Translations under genes and position numbers: made by a program
The notes under the pieces: generated by a model
What the model saw: the letters and a program-made list of their open reading frames with translations, nothing else
Told to the model about the DNA's origin: nothing
The model's database searches: none
Origin: Brachypodium distachyon
Lineage: Eukaryota > Streptophyta > Magnoliopsida > Poales > Poaceae
Reading direction: 5' to 3'
NCBI RefSeq assembly: GCF_000005505.3
Contig: NC_016131.3
Coordinates: 9,259,501 to 9,323,500 of the forward strand
DNA: 64,000 nucleotides
In this document: piece after piece, positions 10,822 through 20,989 of the stretch
How positions within the stretch are numbered: the first letter of the stretch is position 1
Layout of the letters: every line of letters starts with the position of its first letter

Positions 10822-11067
10822 CATTCATTCTTAAATATAAGATGTTCTATTTATCATAAATCTTTTTAAAAAGGTCAAATTTATACAAAAATTTACCAAC
10901 ATCTACGAGTCTAAATTAGTTTTCTTAAATCCGTGATGATATATATTTTCATAGCAAAATTATTTGATATTGTGAATGTTAGTACATTTGTCCATAAACT
11001 TGGTCCAACTTTCATGACTTTGACTCATGACAAATCTATGGCATCTTATATTTAAGAACTGAGGGAG
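10822..11067. mobile_element. Stowaway-like MITE, left end worn
   Basis: The right end reads TTTAAGAACTGAGGGAG followed by TA (11068-11069). The left end has the matching inverted TTCTTAAATATAAGATG, but its outermost bases are degenerate. AT-rich inside, no coding capacity. Confidence 0.6.
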
Positions 11068-11294
11068 TACATAGCAATCCAGACCGTACAATCCGCGATC
11101 GGTTGTTGGGAGCGGCGGTAGAACACACCATGGCTACCCCAATTAAGCTTGGACCGCACCGCAGAACTAAACGAGCAGTGTGAACCGAGCTTAGCTTAGG
11201 TGTTTTGGTTCCTTATGGTTGAACCAATCCACCCAGATTCAAGTCCTAGACTTGGCATGGATACTCATATTACCAAGATTTTATCTAGGATTTA

Positions 11295-11537
11295 GGGGCT
11301 ATTTGGTTGGGAGCCAAGGCAAGCCAAGCCAAATAATTGGCAACCAAAATTTCTTTGGTCCTTGTTTGTTTTGTTGCCAAAATTTTGTTTGCCAACATGA
11401 ACTATACCATCTATCTCACACATTTTTTGCTAAATACTTGGCGAAATAAGAGTCGAAGAATCATTGGCCAAATAATTGGTAAGCCAACTCTTGCACTCAT
11501 TTGGTAGGGCTAAATGGGGCACAAACCAAATACACCA
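11295..11537. mobile_element. Tourist-like (PIF/Harbinger) MITE
   Basis: The left end GGGGCTATTTGGTTGG and the inverted right end TGGTGTATTTGGTTTG match at 12 of 16 positions. Both sides are flanked by TTA (11292-11294 and 11538-11540), the usual Harbinger target duplication. 243 bp, non-coding. Confidence 0.6.
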
Positions 11538-11540
11538 TTA

Positions 11541-12384
11541 ACTGGCGCTTTGCTTTCAATGGTAGGTGACGTAACCGTTAACAACGAGGCACTGGTTTGT
11601 GGTGATTTCGTCAATTTTTTAAGACCCGCTAAGCCAACTCAGTCTCTTGAAGATGGTCATAGGAATAGTATGTACGTGTGTGCATTTATAGAGGTGAGTA
11701 TTCACGCGTGTTTGTGAGCGTTTGATTTGTACTGCGTTTCTTAAAGAAAAAACGAGCAGCGGAAAAACGAGCGGTGGCAGTCTTCGGAGTTTGAATTGCA
11801 TCGAGGACAGACGAGAAGACTATGGCCCTGAGGCGGCTCTACCCTCTACTTCCTCTTCCCGTCATTTATCTCGTTGAGATTTGCGTCATGCAAAATCAGG
11901 CGTGCGGGAGGATCTTCCTAACCACGGGTAAGTACTTTTTTATGCTTATTAATTTCACACGTTCTGGAACGATGAGGCCGTAGTGTTCTAGTCAATGCTA
12001 CACTGCCCCATGAGCTGACCAAACTCTTATAATCCATTCGTTGGTTTTGATCGAAAAACTCGGCACACTTGTTCATTGAAATTGCTCCTGTATAGCCTTG
12101 GGTGTATTAAAAAAATGTTTTAATTGCACACATCCCTACTTTTTTTTCGTCAGTTCTGAAATCCAACGGTGCATGTTTGGCATGCAGTGACCCCAGAACT
12201 TGCTATAAACCTGAAAATGGTACTAGAGCAAAAATAAAGCCTACTAATTAAGTTTGTCAATAGAAAAGAGTTTGATATTTGGCTAACACAAAACCACTTT
12301 TAGAGTCAACTGATTGATTTCTGAGTTCTGAACCGTGCTATCCTAGTTTGCACCGCAACCCTAGCAAATTATGTCAGTATAAAA
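11541..12384. other. Intergenic, nothing recognised
   Basis: Mixed-composition DNA with no convincing frame, repeat or RNA gene between two MITEs. Confidence 0.5.
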
Positions 12385-12386
12385 TA

Positions 12387-12599
12387 CTCCCTCTGTTCTT
12401 TAAAAAATGGCATATTAGTTTTCATTAAGACAAGGTGTGGTTTATATGACATGAAATTAGTATCGCTAAATTCGTTATAAAAATACTTCATGATACTTGT
12501 GATTTCATGTCATATAAACCACTTTTTAACATAGTAATTTGTGATCAAAGTCTTGTCTTAATGAAAACTAATATGTCATTCTTTAAGGAACGGAGGGAG
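12387..12599. mobile_element. Stowaway MITE with TA target duplication
   Basis: Terminal inverted repeats CTCCCTCTGTTCTTTAAAAA and the matching right end (TTTAAGGAACGGAGGGAG), with long inner arms around TTTTCATTAAGACAAG, are flanked by TA at 12385-12386 and 12600-12601. 213 bp, strongly hairpin-forming, non-coding. Confidence 0.85.
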
Positions 12600-12770
12600 T
12601 AATCCATTCTAGTTGTGATTTGCACACTTCCGAGCAGGGGTGGACCCAGCGGTGGGGGCCGCTTCGAGAAAATAAAAAAAATAGAGCTGCGGTGTATTAG
12701 CACCACCCAATATTAAAAATAGAGTATTTATCCCACCGAATATTACAAAGTTGGGTCCACCATTGTTTCC

Positions 12771-12900
12771 GAGTGCAATTCGTCGAACAGAGAAGTGAAG
12801 GCTAGCTAGGCAAAAGTCAGCAACAGTCCATTCTAGTCTGGCCACGTAGAGTGCAATTCCTCGAAACAGAGAGTTGATGGGTAGGCAAAAGTCAGCAGCG
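12771..12900. repeat. Direct duplication with 78-bp period
   Basis: GAGTGCAATTC followed by CAGAGA and AGGCAAAAGTCAGCA occurs at 12771 and again at 12849, with small differences. TCCATTCTAGT also appears at 12604 and 12828. Local tandem duplication with no coding role seen. Confidence 0.55.
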
Positions 12901-13329
12901 ATAACGCATGCATGACAATTGCCAGCCACCGATGAAGTCGATCCCTTGGAATGCCGATATGATGTTCCAAAAAGCCGCAGAAATTTAGCTAGAGCATGGA
13001 ATCCGTAAAAGCAGAGAACAGCCGTAACCGGTCACAGTAGTCATTTATGCAGTCAATACAGAGCAAGACGTCGAACATTGAAGCAGCTGGCATGGTCGAT
13101 AGGTCGATATACTGAAGGATGGAAATTAAACTATTGGAATATTAAGCAATTTGGACAATATAAATTTTACAATAACAACTAACATATGCATTTTAGATAT
13201 ATCAGAAGTATTTAACAATTGACTTCTGATTCAATACACCCTCCTTCTCTTACGAAAAACACAAGGACGGTTCAGATCACTCTGTATCTCTTCATAAAAA
13301 AGGGCACAATGGGCATTAAACAGTTTTTC

Positions 13330-14035
13330 TCCTTCCCGCATGGCTCCGGACAGCACTCGGTGTTTTGATTTTGCTGAAGATTACACAGTTGGATTATCAC
13401 TAAATTTCACGATATAGTAGTACTCACAATTCTACACAATCCAACCGAAGGGATCAATGAAAAATTTCTCGATACGGCGGAAAATAGGCGAACAAGTCGA
13501 ATGTTCGTGCTGCCCCACACGGACACGCAACACTTGTATTTTCAAGTTTTCCGGAGATTTCACCGTTGGACCGTGATTAAATTTTACATTTTATTAATAG
13601 ACACAATTCCGCACAATCCCACCGAAGGGATCAGCAAAACCTTTCTTGAGGCATTGGGAAAAAAGCGAACAAATCGGTCGTTCGTGCTGTCCCGCATGGT
13701 CGCGAGAAATCAAAGAACACTCGATCTTTTGAAGTTTTCCGGAGATTTGACCGTTGGATCGCAATGAAATTTTACATTGTGGTAGTAAACAAACTTCCGC
13801 ACAATTCCACCAATGGGATCGTTGAAACATTGCTCGAATCTGCGGGAAACATGTGAACATCGTGCTATCACGCACGGCCGCAAGAAATCCGAACAACACT
13901 CGGTATTTTGGTGTTGGCCGGAGATTTCACTGTTGTATCGTGATGAAATTTCACACCATCATAGAAGACACAATTCTGAACAATCTCACCGAAGGGATCG
14001 TCGAAACAATTTTTGAGACAGTGGGTACCTTGCAA
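13330..14035. repeat. Tandem array of four ~180-bp units
   Basis: The words CACTCGGTNTTTTG and CCGGAGATTTCACCGTTGGA, followed by CCACCGAAGGGATC, recur in the same order. The first word starts at 13354, 13531, 13718 and 13897, giving spacings of 177, 187 and 179 bp. Copies differ by roughly 15-25 percent by eye. No frame runs through all copies. The unit length is satellite-like, but the array is short and euchromatic. Confidence 0.75.
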
Positions 14036-15268
14036 GAGAGAAAGGAGGCAGGATGAAGAAAAGAGCAGGCGACTGAAAAGTCATCCTACCCTTCTAAGTT
14101 TGGGAAGGGGTGGGGGGCGTATTGAATTAGGCCTCTTAACAATTAACATGACAAACAACAACACGAACCCGCAGATCATGATTAAACAGCACATTAGATC
14201 AAAGTTGATGTATTGTTGTTTCGAAGAAGAAGTCGTGGCCGCTACGTTTGCTTGATGTTGACGAAGCTGCTGATGTTGAAGATGATGGCGAGTCACACGG
14301 CTGCCCACTCAAGGAGGTAGATGACCCGTGGTGATAGGGAAGCGAGCAGTCACACAGAGCGCTTCTTGAAACCTTATTCGCCCTCTCTCATACATAATCG
14401 CAAAGACGAAAGGTTCCGGTGACCTGCTCTCCAGTTCGCTGGTGCACGCGGGCGCTTGAGGTGGAGTAGACGGCGATGTCATCACAAAATCGAGATGCAG
14501 ACAAAACAGTAGCTCGATTTTTTCTGGTACGTTTCAAGGGATGGGGGCGACTCCACAAAATTTGGCACGCGTCCAAAACAGATTCTAAAAATATCTTGCG
14601 TGACAAAAACTCCAACCACGCGAGGAGATAGAGTTTGGCACCGCATCGGCCCGGACAGGCCGGCTCGAACTCGAACCATGAATGTGCGTCTCTTCCCGTT
14701 GCTCGACTCCACCGTCGAGACCACTGCCGAGATCCATCACCGCAACGGCACAACCACCATCCCGAGACCCACCTCCGCCCTCGTTCCCCGCCTTCGCTGC
14801 CTTTTCCCGTTCACACATTCTAGTTGCATCCACAATTTCACTATTTCCTAAACATACACCAAATCAGGTTGCACCTCTAGCCTTCCAACTCCAGCTAACT
14901 CGTGTTCAGCTCCAGCCTAGACAAAAGCTGGCTTGGCAATAAACAAAAATGAATGAAGCTATATATGATCTCTTCAACTAAGTCCATCAGCCGTATGTCA
15001 TTTAAGCAACCCGTCGGCTGCAAGTTGCATTGGTTGTGATCCTAGAGGTGTTCACGTTGGGCCGCGCACGGTGCAATGAACATAATGGCTGCCAAAATGG
15101 AGAAAATGAACGAAAATCACTCCGCAATTTCCATGATGCGATAAGAAGTAGATTAGATTTTGTAAATGTCAATTTTGTTTTTCCATAGCGACTACAAGTT
15201 ACCCTTTCATTATTCTTTTTGTTAAACAAAGCATGTTTATCTCTCCATTGGAACGCAAGGCACTTAAC
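14036..15268. other. Intergenic, nothing recognised
   Basis: No feature is supported. A GC-rich patch at 14600-14830 has several short open frames on both strands, but none shows a known domain. The remainder is AT-rich. Confidence 0.5.
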
Positions 15269-15270
15269 TA

Positions 15271-15352
15271 CTTCCTCCGTCCCAAAATAAGTGACGTGGA
15301 TTTGTATAAGAATCTATATAATTTTATGTCACTTATTCTAGAACGGAGTGAG
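15271..15352. mobile_element. Short Stowaway MITE
   Basis: CTTCCTCCGTCCCAAAATAA and its inverted partner ending ACGGAGTGAG bound an 82-bp hairpin. TA flanks lie at 15269-15270 and 15353-15354. Confidence 0.75.
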
Positions 15353-15496
15353 TAGTATAAATCACAATAATGTGATCTAAAAAAACAATAACGTTAATTG
15401 TAGGGCTAAGTTGCTACTGTATGTATGGACAACCAGTAAATAGTCAGCAACCCCCGCACATCAGAGTAACGAAGTACTACTGTGATCGATAATCCA

Positions 15497-15633
15497 TCAC
15501 CGTGGCTCAAAATCAGAAACGGAAGCATCATTGATCGACGGCACACGAACAACTCCGGTTGGAGCCTCGTGTGTCGTGCTCCTCGCCACCGCAGTCACAC
15601 TCGCACCAACCTCACGGTTCGGCACAATGAAAA
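15497..15633 (-). pseudogene. Remnant of a CRK C-terminal tail
   Basis: On the minus strand this encodes about 45 residues ending [15 protein letters not shown] and a stop, matching the C-terminal tail of the CRKs in this window. It keeps the longer tail form with HEAPTG-V, as in the copy at 28723-31567, not the shortened tail of its neighbour at 16030. The homology stops near 15633, exactly where the inverted duplication shared with 41105 begins. No kinase domain precedes it. Confidence 0.75.
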
Positions 15634-16029
15634 TATAGCACACGCACATTTTTCTTCTTCTTATTTCTTATTCCCACAAGGAAAAATGTTATACGGAGTA
15701 CATAAAAATAGTAACACACAAAAGATAATTACATATAGATTATCCGAAGTTACAATAAAATAGAGCATGCTAGCTTGCTTGCTTGAAGTTTTAAAAAATA
15801 GACAACTGTATGTCCAATTCTTTAAAAAGACGAATCCTAACGCAGAGAGAAGTGGAGTATTGCCAACTACAACTTGCCAGGTGCGATGGAAATGAACAAA
15901 TGGCAGCCATCATGAGAATTTTTTCCTTTCGGAACGGAGGATAATTCAGCATCTGCGTACAGCCGTTATCCTATTCGTATCAGCAAACACAGTAGAGCAA
16001 GAGTAGGGAAGTGCTGCAATTCTAAGCCA

Positions 16030-18977
16030 TCACCGGGGCTCCAAATCAGAAACAGAAGCATCATTTATTGATGGCGCACGAACAACTTTGGTTCTAGCCG
16101 CCACACGGCTCGGCACAATGAAGGCAGGCGCTGTCGGCGCCGGTAGCGTTATCGAACGGCTGTTCAGCATGACGACGACGGCCGCCATGCCAGGCCGAAG
16201 GTGCGCGTCCTCCTGCACGCAGAGCAGCGCTACGTGGATGCACCGCAGCATCTCCTGCGGACGAAGCCCATCGGCGGAGCAGCTCTCCAGCAACCGCGAC
16301 ACGTTCCCACGGCTCCAGTGCCTCCACACCTGTCCATTCCATGCGTGTGCAGAGTTACTGAATTGCTTGTCCTTCATGACAAGGATGAGTCATTCGTAAG
16401 CTTCTGAATTGAAGTGGTATGGAAATAATTGTGAGCTTACAGAGGATACAAGGTCTTCGTAATCTTGGCCGTAAGCATTTCGGCGGCCTGTCACGACCTC
16501 TAGAACCAGGACGCCGTAGCTGAACACGTCTGACTTGGCCGAGAAGATGCCGTGTAGTGCGTATTCCGGCGCCATGTATCCACTGGATTCAGAGATATAT
16601 ATGAGAAATTAAAGTTCAAGTGGACACTAATTAATGTTGCTGGCGGAACTCGGGGTCGGAGACGGCAAAACTCACTACGTTCCGGCGATGCGGCTTGTGT
16701 TTCCGACACTTGCATCCACTGTAAAAAGCTTCGCGAGGCCGAAATCGGAGATCTTGGGGTTCATGTCGGGGTCTAACAAGATGTTGCTCGCCTTGAGGTC
16801 CCGATGAATGATGGTCAACCTCGAGTCTTCATGAAGATAAAGAAGACCACGACAGATCCCTTGGATGATTTTGTGTCTGTTACCCCAGCTGAGCTCTTGC
16901 TGCCTTCCAGGGTCTGCAAGATATATAAGTGATGACATGAGATTGAATGATGGTGGTTCGATACTACGTACCGCTACCATTTTATGAATTGAGTAGTTAG
17001 CTACATTATACGTACCGAATAGAATCTTGTCTAGGCTTTTGTTGCTGAGGAACTCATAAACAAGGAGCTTCTCATCCCCGTCGATGCAGCAACCTAACAA
17101 GCGCACTAGATTCTTGTGCTGAAGCTTTGCGAGAAAGACAACCTCGTTCTTCATCTCCAGATGTCCTTGCTGTGAGGTTGTCGACAACCTCTTCACCGCA
17201 ATCTCCTGCCCATCGTGCAGTATGCCCTGAAGAACAAACGAATTGATACACGGATGGTTAGCCATGCAATTTCGTCGAGTAATTTTCTTTCAGAATGCAG
17301 AGTTCTCAAAATAATTTTCAGTTACTTTGTACACCGGTCCAAATCCGCCTTCTCCAAGCTTATTGTCTTCCGAGAAATTGTCCGTGGCAGCTTGTAGAGT
17401 ACTCAAATCATACAGGAGAGATTCTGAACTCATCATTTCGTCTCCATTTCCATTATCTATTCACAATAAAATTCAGAGATGGAAGTTAATGTATATCCTA
17501 ACCGCTTTTTGTCGGACACATTTTTTTAGGAATCGTGCGAGATTGCACGCCTATTTTCATTAAGAGGAGAACCGAAGAAACCGTCAACAAAATACAATCA
17601 AATCCACAACACGCTTACAACAGACACACTAATCTCGCAGAAAGCCCACGTCTTTCCACCTGGCCACCCCTAAGCGAATGACATCCAAAATGATGCGGCG
17701 AGGCCGGTCGATGTTACGAAAGATGCAGGAGTTGCTCTCATGAAGCAACAATAAAAACATGAATTTACCTGCGCTTGCAATCTGCACATGCCTGTGGGGT
17801 TTCCTGTTCCTCTTAGAGAGGACGCAGAACGCAATGACCAGCAGCACCAACAGCACAGCAGCAACAGGAATTGAGACGGCGAGAGCTGTTTTGACTGTGC
17901 CACCTCTTCCTGCACGGACGGACGGTAAACGTTCGTTATTTCTCAGAAAGTAAGAATAGTCTCATTAAGAATAGTTTCCTGTTCCTCTTCAGTTGTTGCC
18001 TGAACTTTCAACAACGATGCTTTAAGAGAGTAGATTGAATGAAGAGGTCAAAAAGAATAATGAAGAAAAACTGTTCAGGATGGGGACTGGAGTCGAGACA
18101 TGTCAATTGTTAACGTGATAAACAAAACAAAGTTGACCCAGAACGAAGACCATGACTCACCGGTGCTTGCTGGGCCGGAGTTATCGCTAGTGTTACCGGT
18201 GCCAGCAGGCGGCAGCGGCGCCATCGCCGCCTCAGCGGCCCGGACGTTGTAGAAAGCGGACATCTCGAACCGGATGGAGCAGGTCCGGAAGATGATCTGG
18301 CCACCCTGCTTCCCGTTGCAGCAGCCGGGAATTCTGGACATGGCTTCCACGAGGCAGCCGTTGCAGTCGTTGGCGCCGAGGTCCCGGCTGCACTGCGCCA
18401 TGCCATAGACATCCTGGAACGGCGTGAGGCTGGTCGTGCCGACAGCGAACATCCGCGGAGACGTGTAAGCCGCCGTTCGAGTTAGGTTGCTCATCAGCGT
18501 GCCCAGCAGCGGCATGAACCGCTCCGGCTGCGTGGCGTTCTGCAAGTTCACGAGGCACAGCCCCACCGACGTGTCGGCGACGCCAAAGAAGCTCGCGTTG
18601 GCATGCCGGAGCAGGCAGCCGTCGTAGATGAGCATGGCGCTTTTCTGGCCGGAGCACTTGGTGGCCATGTCCCGCACCGAGTCGTCGAGGCACTTGCGGC
18701 AGTCGGTGGCGTTGAGGTCGGCGCGGCACTGCGCGAGCCCGTACGCCTCGTCCGGCTGCGCCGCGCCGGTGGCATTCTTCGCGAATCCGGACGCCGCAGC
18801 CGCGCCGGCGGGTAGGGAGGAGAGGAGGGCGTCGAGGTTGGCGTGGAAGGCGCCGCCGCTGGTGTAGTTCGTGTTGCTCGGGCAGTCGTTGAGCACAGGG
18901 TCGGCGGCTCTGGCTGCGACGACCAGGAGAAGGAGAAGAAAGAGGAGGCTGCGCGTGGCTCGTGGGGATGGCGCCAT
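16030..18977 (-). CDS. Cysteine-rich receptor-like kinase (DUF26), intact copy A
   Basis: Seven exons (minus strand): 18977-18161, 17909-17769, 17456-17326, 17226-17016, 16913-16676, 16582-16441, 16329-16030. All junctions are GT-AG, phases agree, and 659 residues result. Exon 1 encodes a signal peptide (about 1-24) and two DUF26 domains, each with C-8-C-2-C ([26 protein letters not shown]). Exon 2 encodes the membrane helix and a KRNRK stop-transfer. The kinase follows: glycine loop [10 protein letters not shown] (354-363), AVKRL lysine, HRDLKASN (470-477), DFG (490-492) and MAPEY, so it should be active. CRKs sit in the plasma membrane and act in pathogen and redox signalling; the ligand is unknown. 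The start follows the MAPSPR shared with copy B. Intron 2 carries a LINE fragment. The gene is one arm of an inverted duplication. Confidence 0.92.
17521..17738 (-). mobile_element. 5'-truncated LINE 3' end inside CRK copy A intron 2
   Basis: The same intron is 85 bp in copy B and 100 bp in copy C but 312 bp here. The extra ~218 bp, read on the minus strand (sense with the gene), encodes [19 protein letters not shown] and ends in CCTAAAAAAA. The peptide resembles the end of plant LINE ORF2 and the A-run is its tail. Splice sites are untouched. Confidence 0.65.
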
Positions 18978-20147
18978 TGTTGCCAACGGTTTTACATTCA
19001 GAAGCTGGTGTGGCTCGCTCTGGATTCCTAGGCTCGCTGCTCGCTGGAGAAGATTATGAAAAGCAGAGGAGATGAGATGATGCATGGACGCGTTGCATGG
19101 AGCGGTAGCCTGTAGACCATGACCAGTCCACGACGCGTACGGTGGGTTGTATTTGCGACTTTGCGTGGACTGAACCAGAGAAACAATGTCATCGTTCCGA
19201 ACTGCCCCCAACGGATGACGTGGCGCAAGCTGTGCCACTTCATCACTCTCTAGAACATTCACGGTCATTGCACCTGCCCTGCGGAATCTTGACTAAATCT
19301 AATTTTTCCAGCTTTAGACAAAGAAAAGTTTCGACCTTTTCTAGGGCAGGCGACTAGGCGTGTCGGGATCAAGAAACGACCTAAAGTGCCTAAATAGTGA
19401 AAGAGATGGGAGGCATTCGTACAAAATATCTATAATGAAAAGCTACTTATCACAACAACCTCTAATCAATTGCACAAATCCAGTGAAAACAATCTCACAG
19501 AGAGATGAGAGGCAAGAATGCCAATGTGCAATTCCATACCGAAAATAAACCTAAAGTGCGCAACAGTCCAGCCAGTTGTTCTATATGGTTTTGTTTGAGA
19601 CATTTTCGACTTGTGGCTTGAAAGACATGATGAATAATGCCGCCTACTGTTTCACGATGGTGTTAATATGATATTTATCTCACATGGAACGATACTTCTA
19701 TTCTATGAGGACAAACCATAAATCAAAAAAGTTATGTCGAAAAGGAAGAATCGACCATAAATCAGTGCATACCATCTAAATATTGGTGCTTCTATTTTTT
19801 AGAAAACAAGACCATAAAGCAATAGACCCGAAACCCACAAGGGACTACACAATCTGAACCAGTTCATGATCACCGTCGCCGTAACATTTCTCACACCAAT
19901 ATTGACCATAGAAATGCATACATGGAAGAAGGTCTCCGCACACCGTATTGTAGAACAAAAAAATCTCAGACCTGCTAGGAAAATATATATTTTGTCGACA
20001 GGTTGGATTGATAGATATGAAAGTCCTAAATATCTTCAAAGACGTGTTTTAATGTTTAACTATTTGAAGATACAACATGCAATCTAAATGAAGTAAAAGT
20101 TAGACTCTCATGTTGTGTGTCATGTATGTACCAGCCTGTTACATACA
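18978..20147. other. CRK copy A promoter and AT-rich spacer
   Basis: From 18978 to about 19245 lies the 5' flank shared with copy C. The position of the W-box core in the other two copies (GGTCAAC) reads GGTCTAC here (minus strand, 19112-19118). A TTGACT core lies at 19289-19294. From 19350 to 20147 nothing is recognised. Confidence 0.55.
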
Positions 20148-20409
20148 CTAGATGATGCCCCGCACATTGTTGCGGAAACTTTTAGTTAACATACCTGAGT
20201 CAAATTGTTTAGCAACGAAAGATTATCCAAAATTGAAAACATATGATGAAATTATATTGTAGAAACTTGATGTGAAATACTTGCATGCGTGTGAAAAAAA
20301 TATGAGTTTTTACTAAATAGGTGTGAACACATTAATGATGTGATGATGTGGCATGCTTGCATGCTGAGAAAAATCAAGTAGTGAGTTTCTCCTACTTAGA
20401 TATAGAAGA
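20148..20409 (-). mobile_element. Non-autonomous Helitron, 262 bp
   Basis: On the minus strand it starts TCTTCTATATCTAAGTA and ends with a hairpin (CCGCA, six-base loop, TGCGG), a short spacer and CTAG. The host bases are A before and T after, the exact Helitron insertion signature. It has no coding capacity. Confidence 0.75.
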
Positions 20410-20410
20410 T

Positions 20411-20470
20411 TAGCAACGAAAGATTATCCAAAATTGAAAACATATGATGAAATTGTATTGTAGAAACTTT
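20411..20470 (-). mobile_element. Second Helitron copy, 3'-side internal piece
   Basis: This stretch repeats 20210-20268 almost exactly (TAGCAACGAAAGATTATCC onward) and begins one base after the first Helitron ends. It lacks the hairpin and CTAG terminus. The copy is interrupted at 20470 by retroelement DNA; its other end is at 26072-26158. Confidence 0.65.
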
Positions 20471-20625
20471 GATGGCCGTGGTGACCGCCTCGCCCCAGAA
20501 CTCACCGGGAATGCGCTTGGCCTTGAGCAGCGACCGAGCCATGCCGACGATCGTTTGGTTGCGCCTCTCCACTGCCCCGTTGTGCTGGGGTGAGCCCAGA
20601 CCCTCTAGCCTTCTCACTTTGGTGA
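20471..20625 (-). pseudogene. Copia integrase fragment, antisense
   Basis: The minus strand reads a short piece of Copia integrase core (SPQHNGAVERRNQTIVG, then KRIPGEFWGEAVTTA). It is opposite in orientation to the Copia element that follows and so belongs to another element. It stops at an (AC)n tract. Confidence 0.7.
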
Positions 20626-20684
20626 ACACACACACACACACACACACAGTGAAGGAAGGGTGAGACGCGCGCGCGCACACACAC
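20626..20684. repeat. AC/GC dinucleotide microsatellite
   Basis: (AC)n at 20626-20648 and GCGCGC-ACACAC at 20667-20684 are separated by 18 bp. They sit at the junction between the antisense integrase fragment and the Copia gag remnant. Confidence 0.85.
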
Positions 20685-20989
20685 CCGCCACGCTCACCTT
20701 CGGCAGCAAGTCGATCCCGTACGACGAGTTCTATTCCGCCATCCTCTCGTACGAGTCTCTCCAGGCTCAGCAGGCTCAACGCCGCCCAGCGTGGCTACAG
20801 CGCCCCTTACGGCAACCCTGGCCGCCAGCGTGCACTAGAGTATCCTCCACCGCATCAAGGTGGAGGGAATCATCCTCCTGGCAATGGTGGCCAGCAAGGG
20901 CAGGGCCGCCCTAATGGAGGCAACTATGGAGGCAACGACGGAGGAGGCCGCTAGGATGGCCGCAATGGCGGCAACGGCGGCAACGGCCG

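Larger units (their letters stand above)
15633..19245 (-). repeat. Inverted segmental duplication, left arm (with 37545-41105)
   Basis: Exons, introns, the 5' flank (GAAGTGGCACA and GCCACGTCATC, read minus) and about 400 bp of 3' flank down to AAATATAGCACACGCACA match the plus-strand segment 37545-41105 in opposite orientation. Matching flanks beyond the gene show duplication of a DNA segment, not retroposition. Confidence 0.8.

Noticed and set aside
13501..14056. Short open frames in the 180-bp repeat array
   Set aside because: They do not repeat in the same frame between units, so coding is unlikely.
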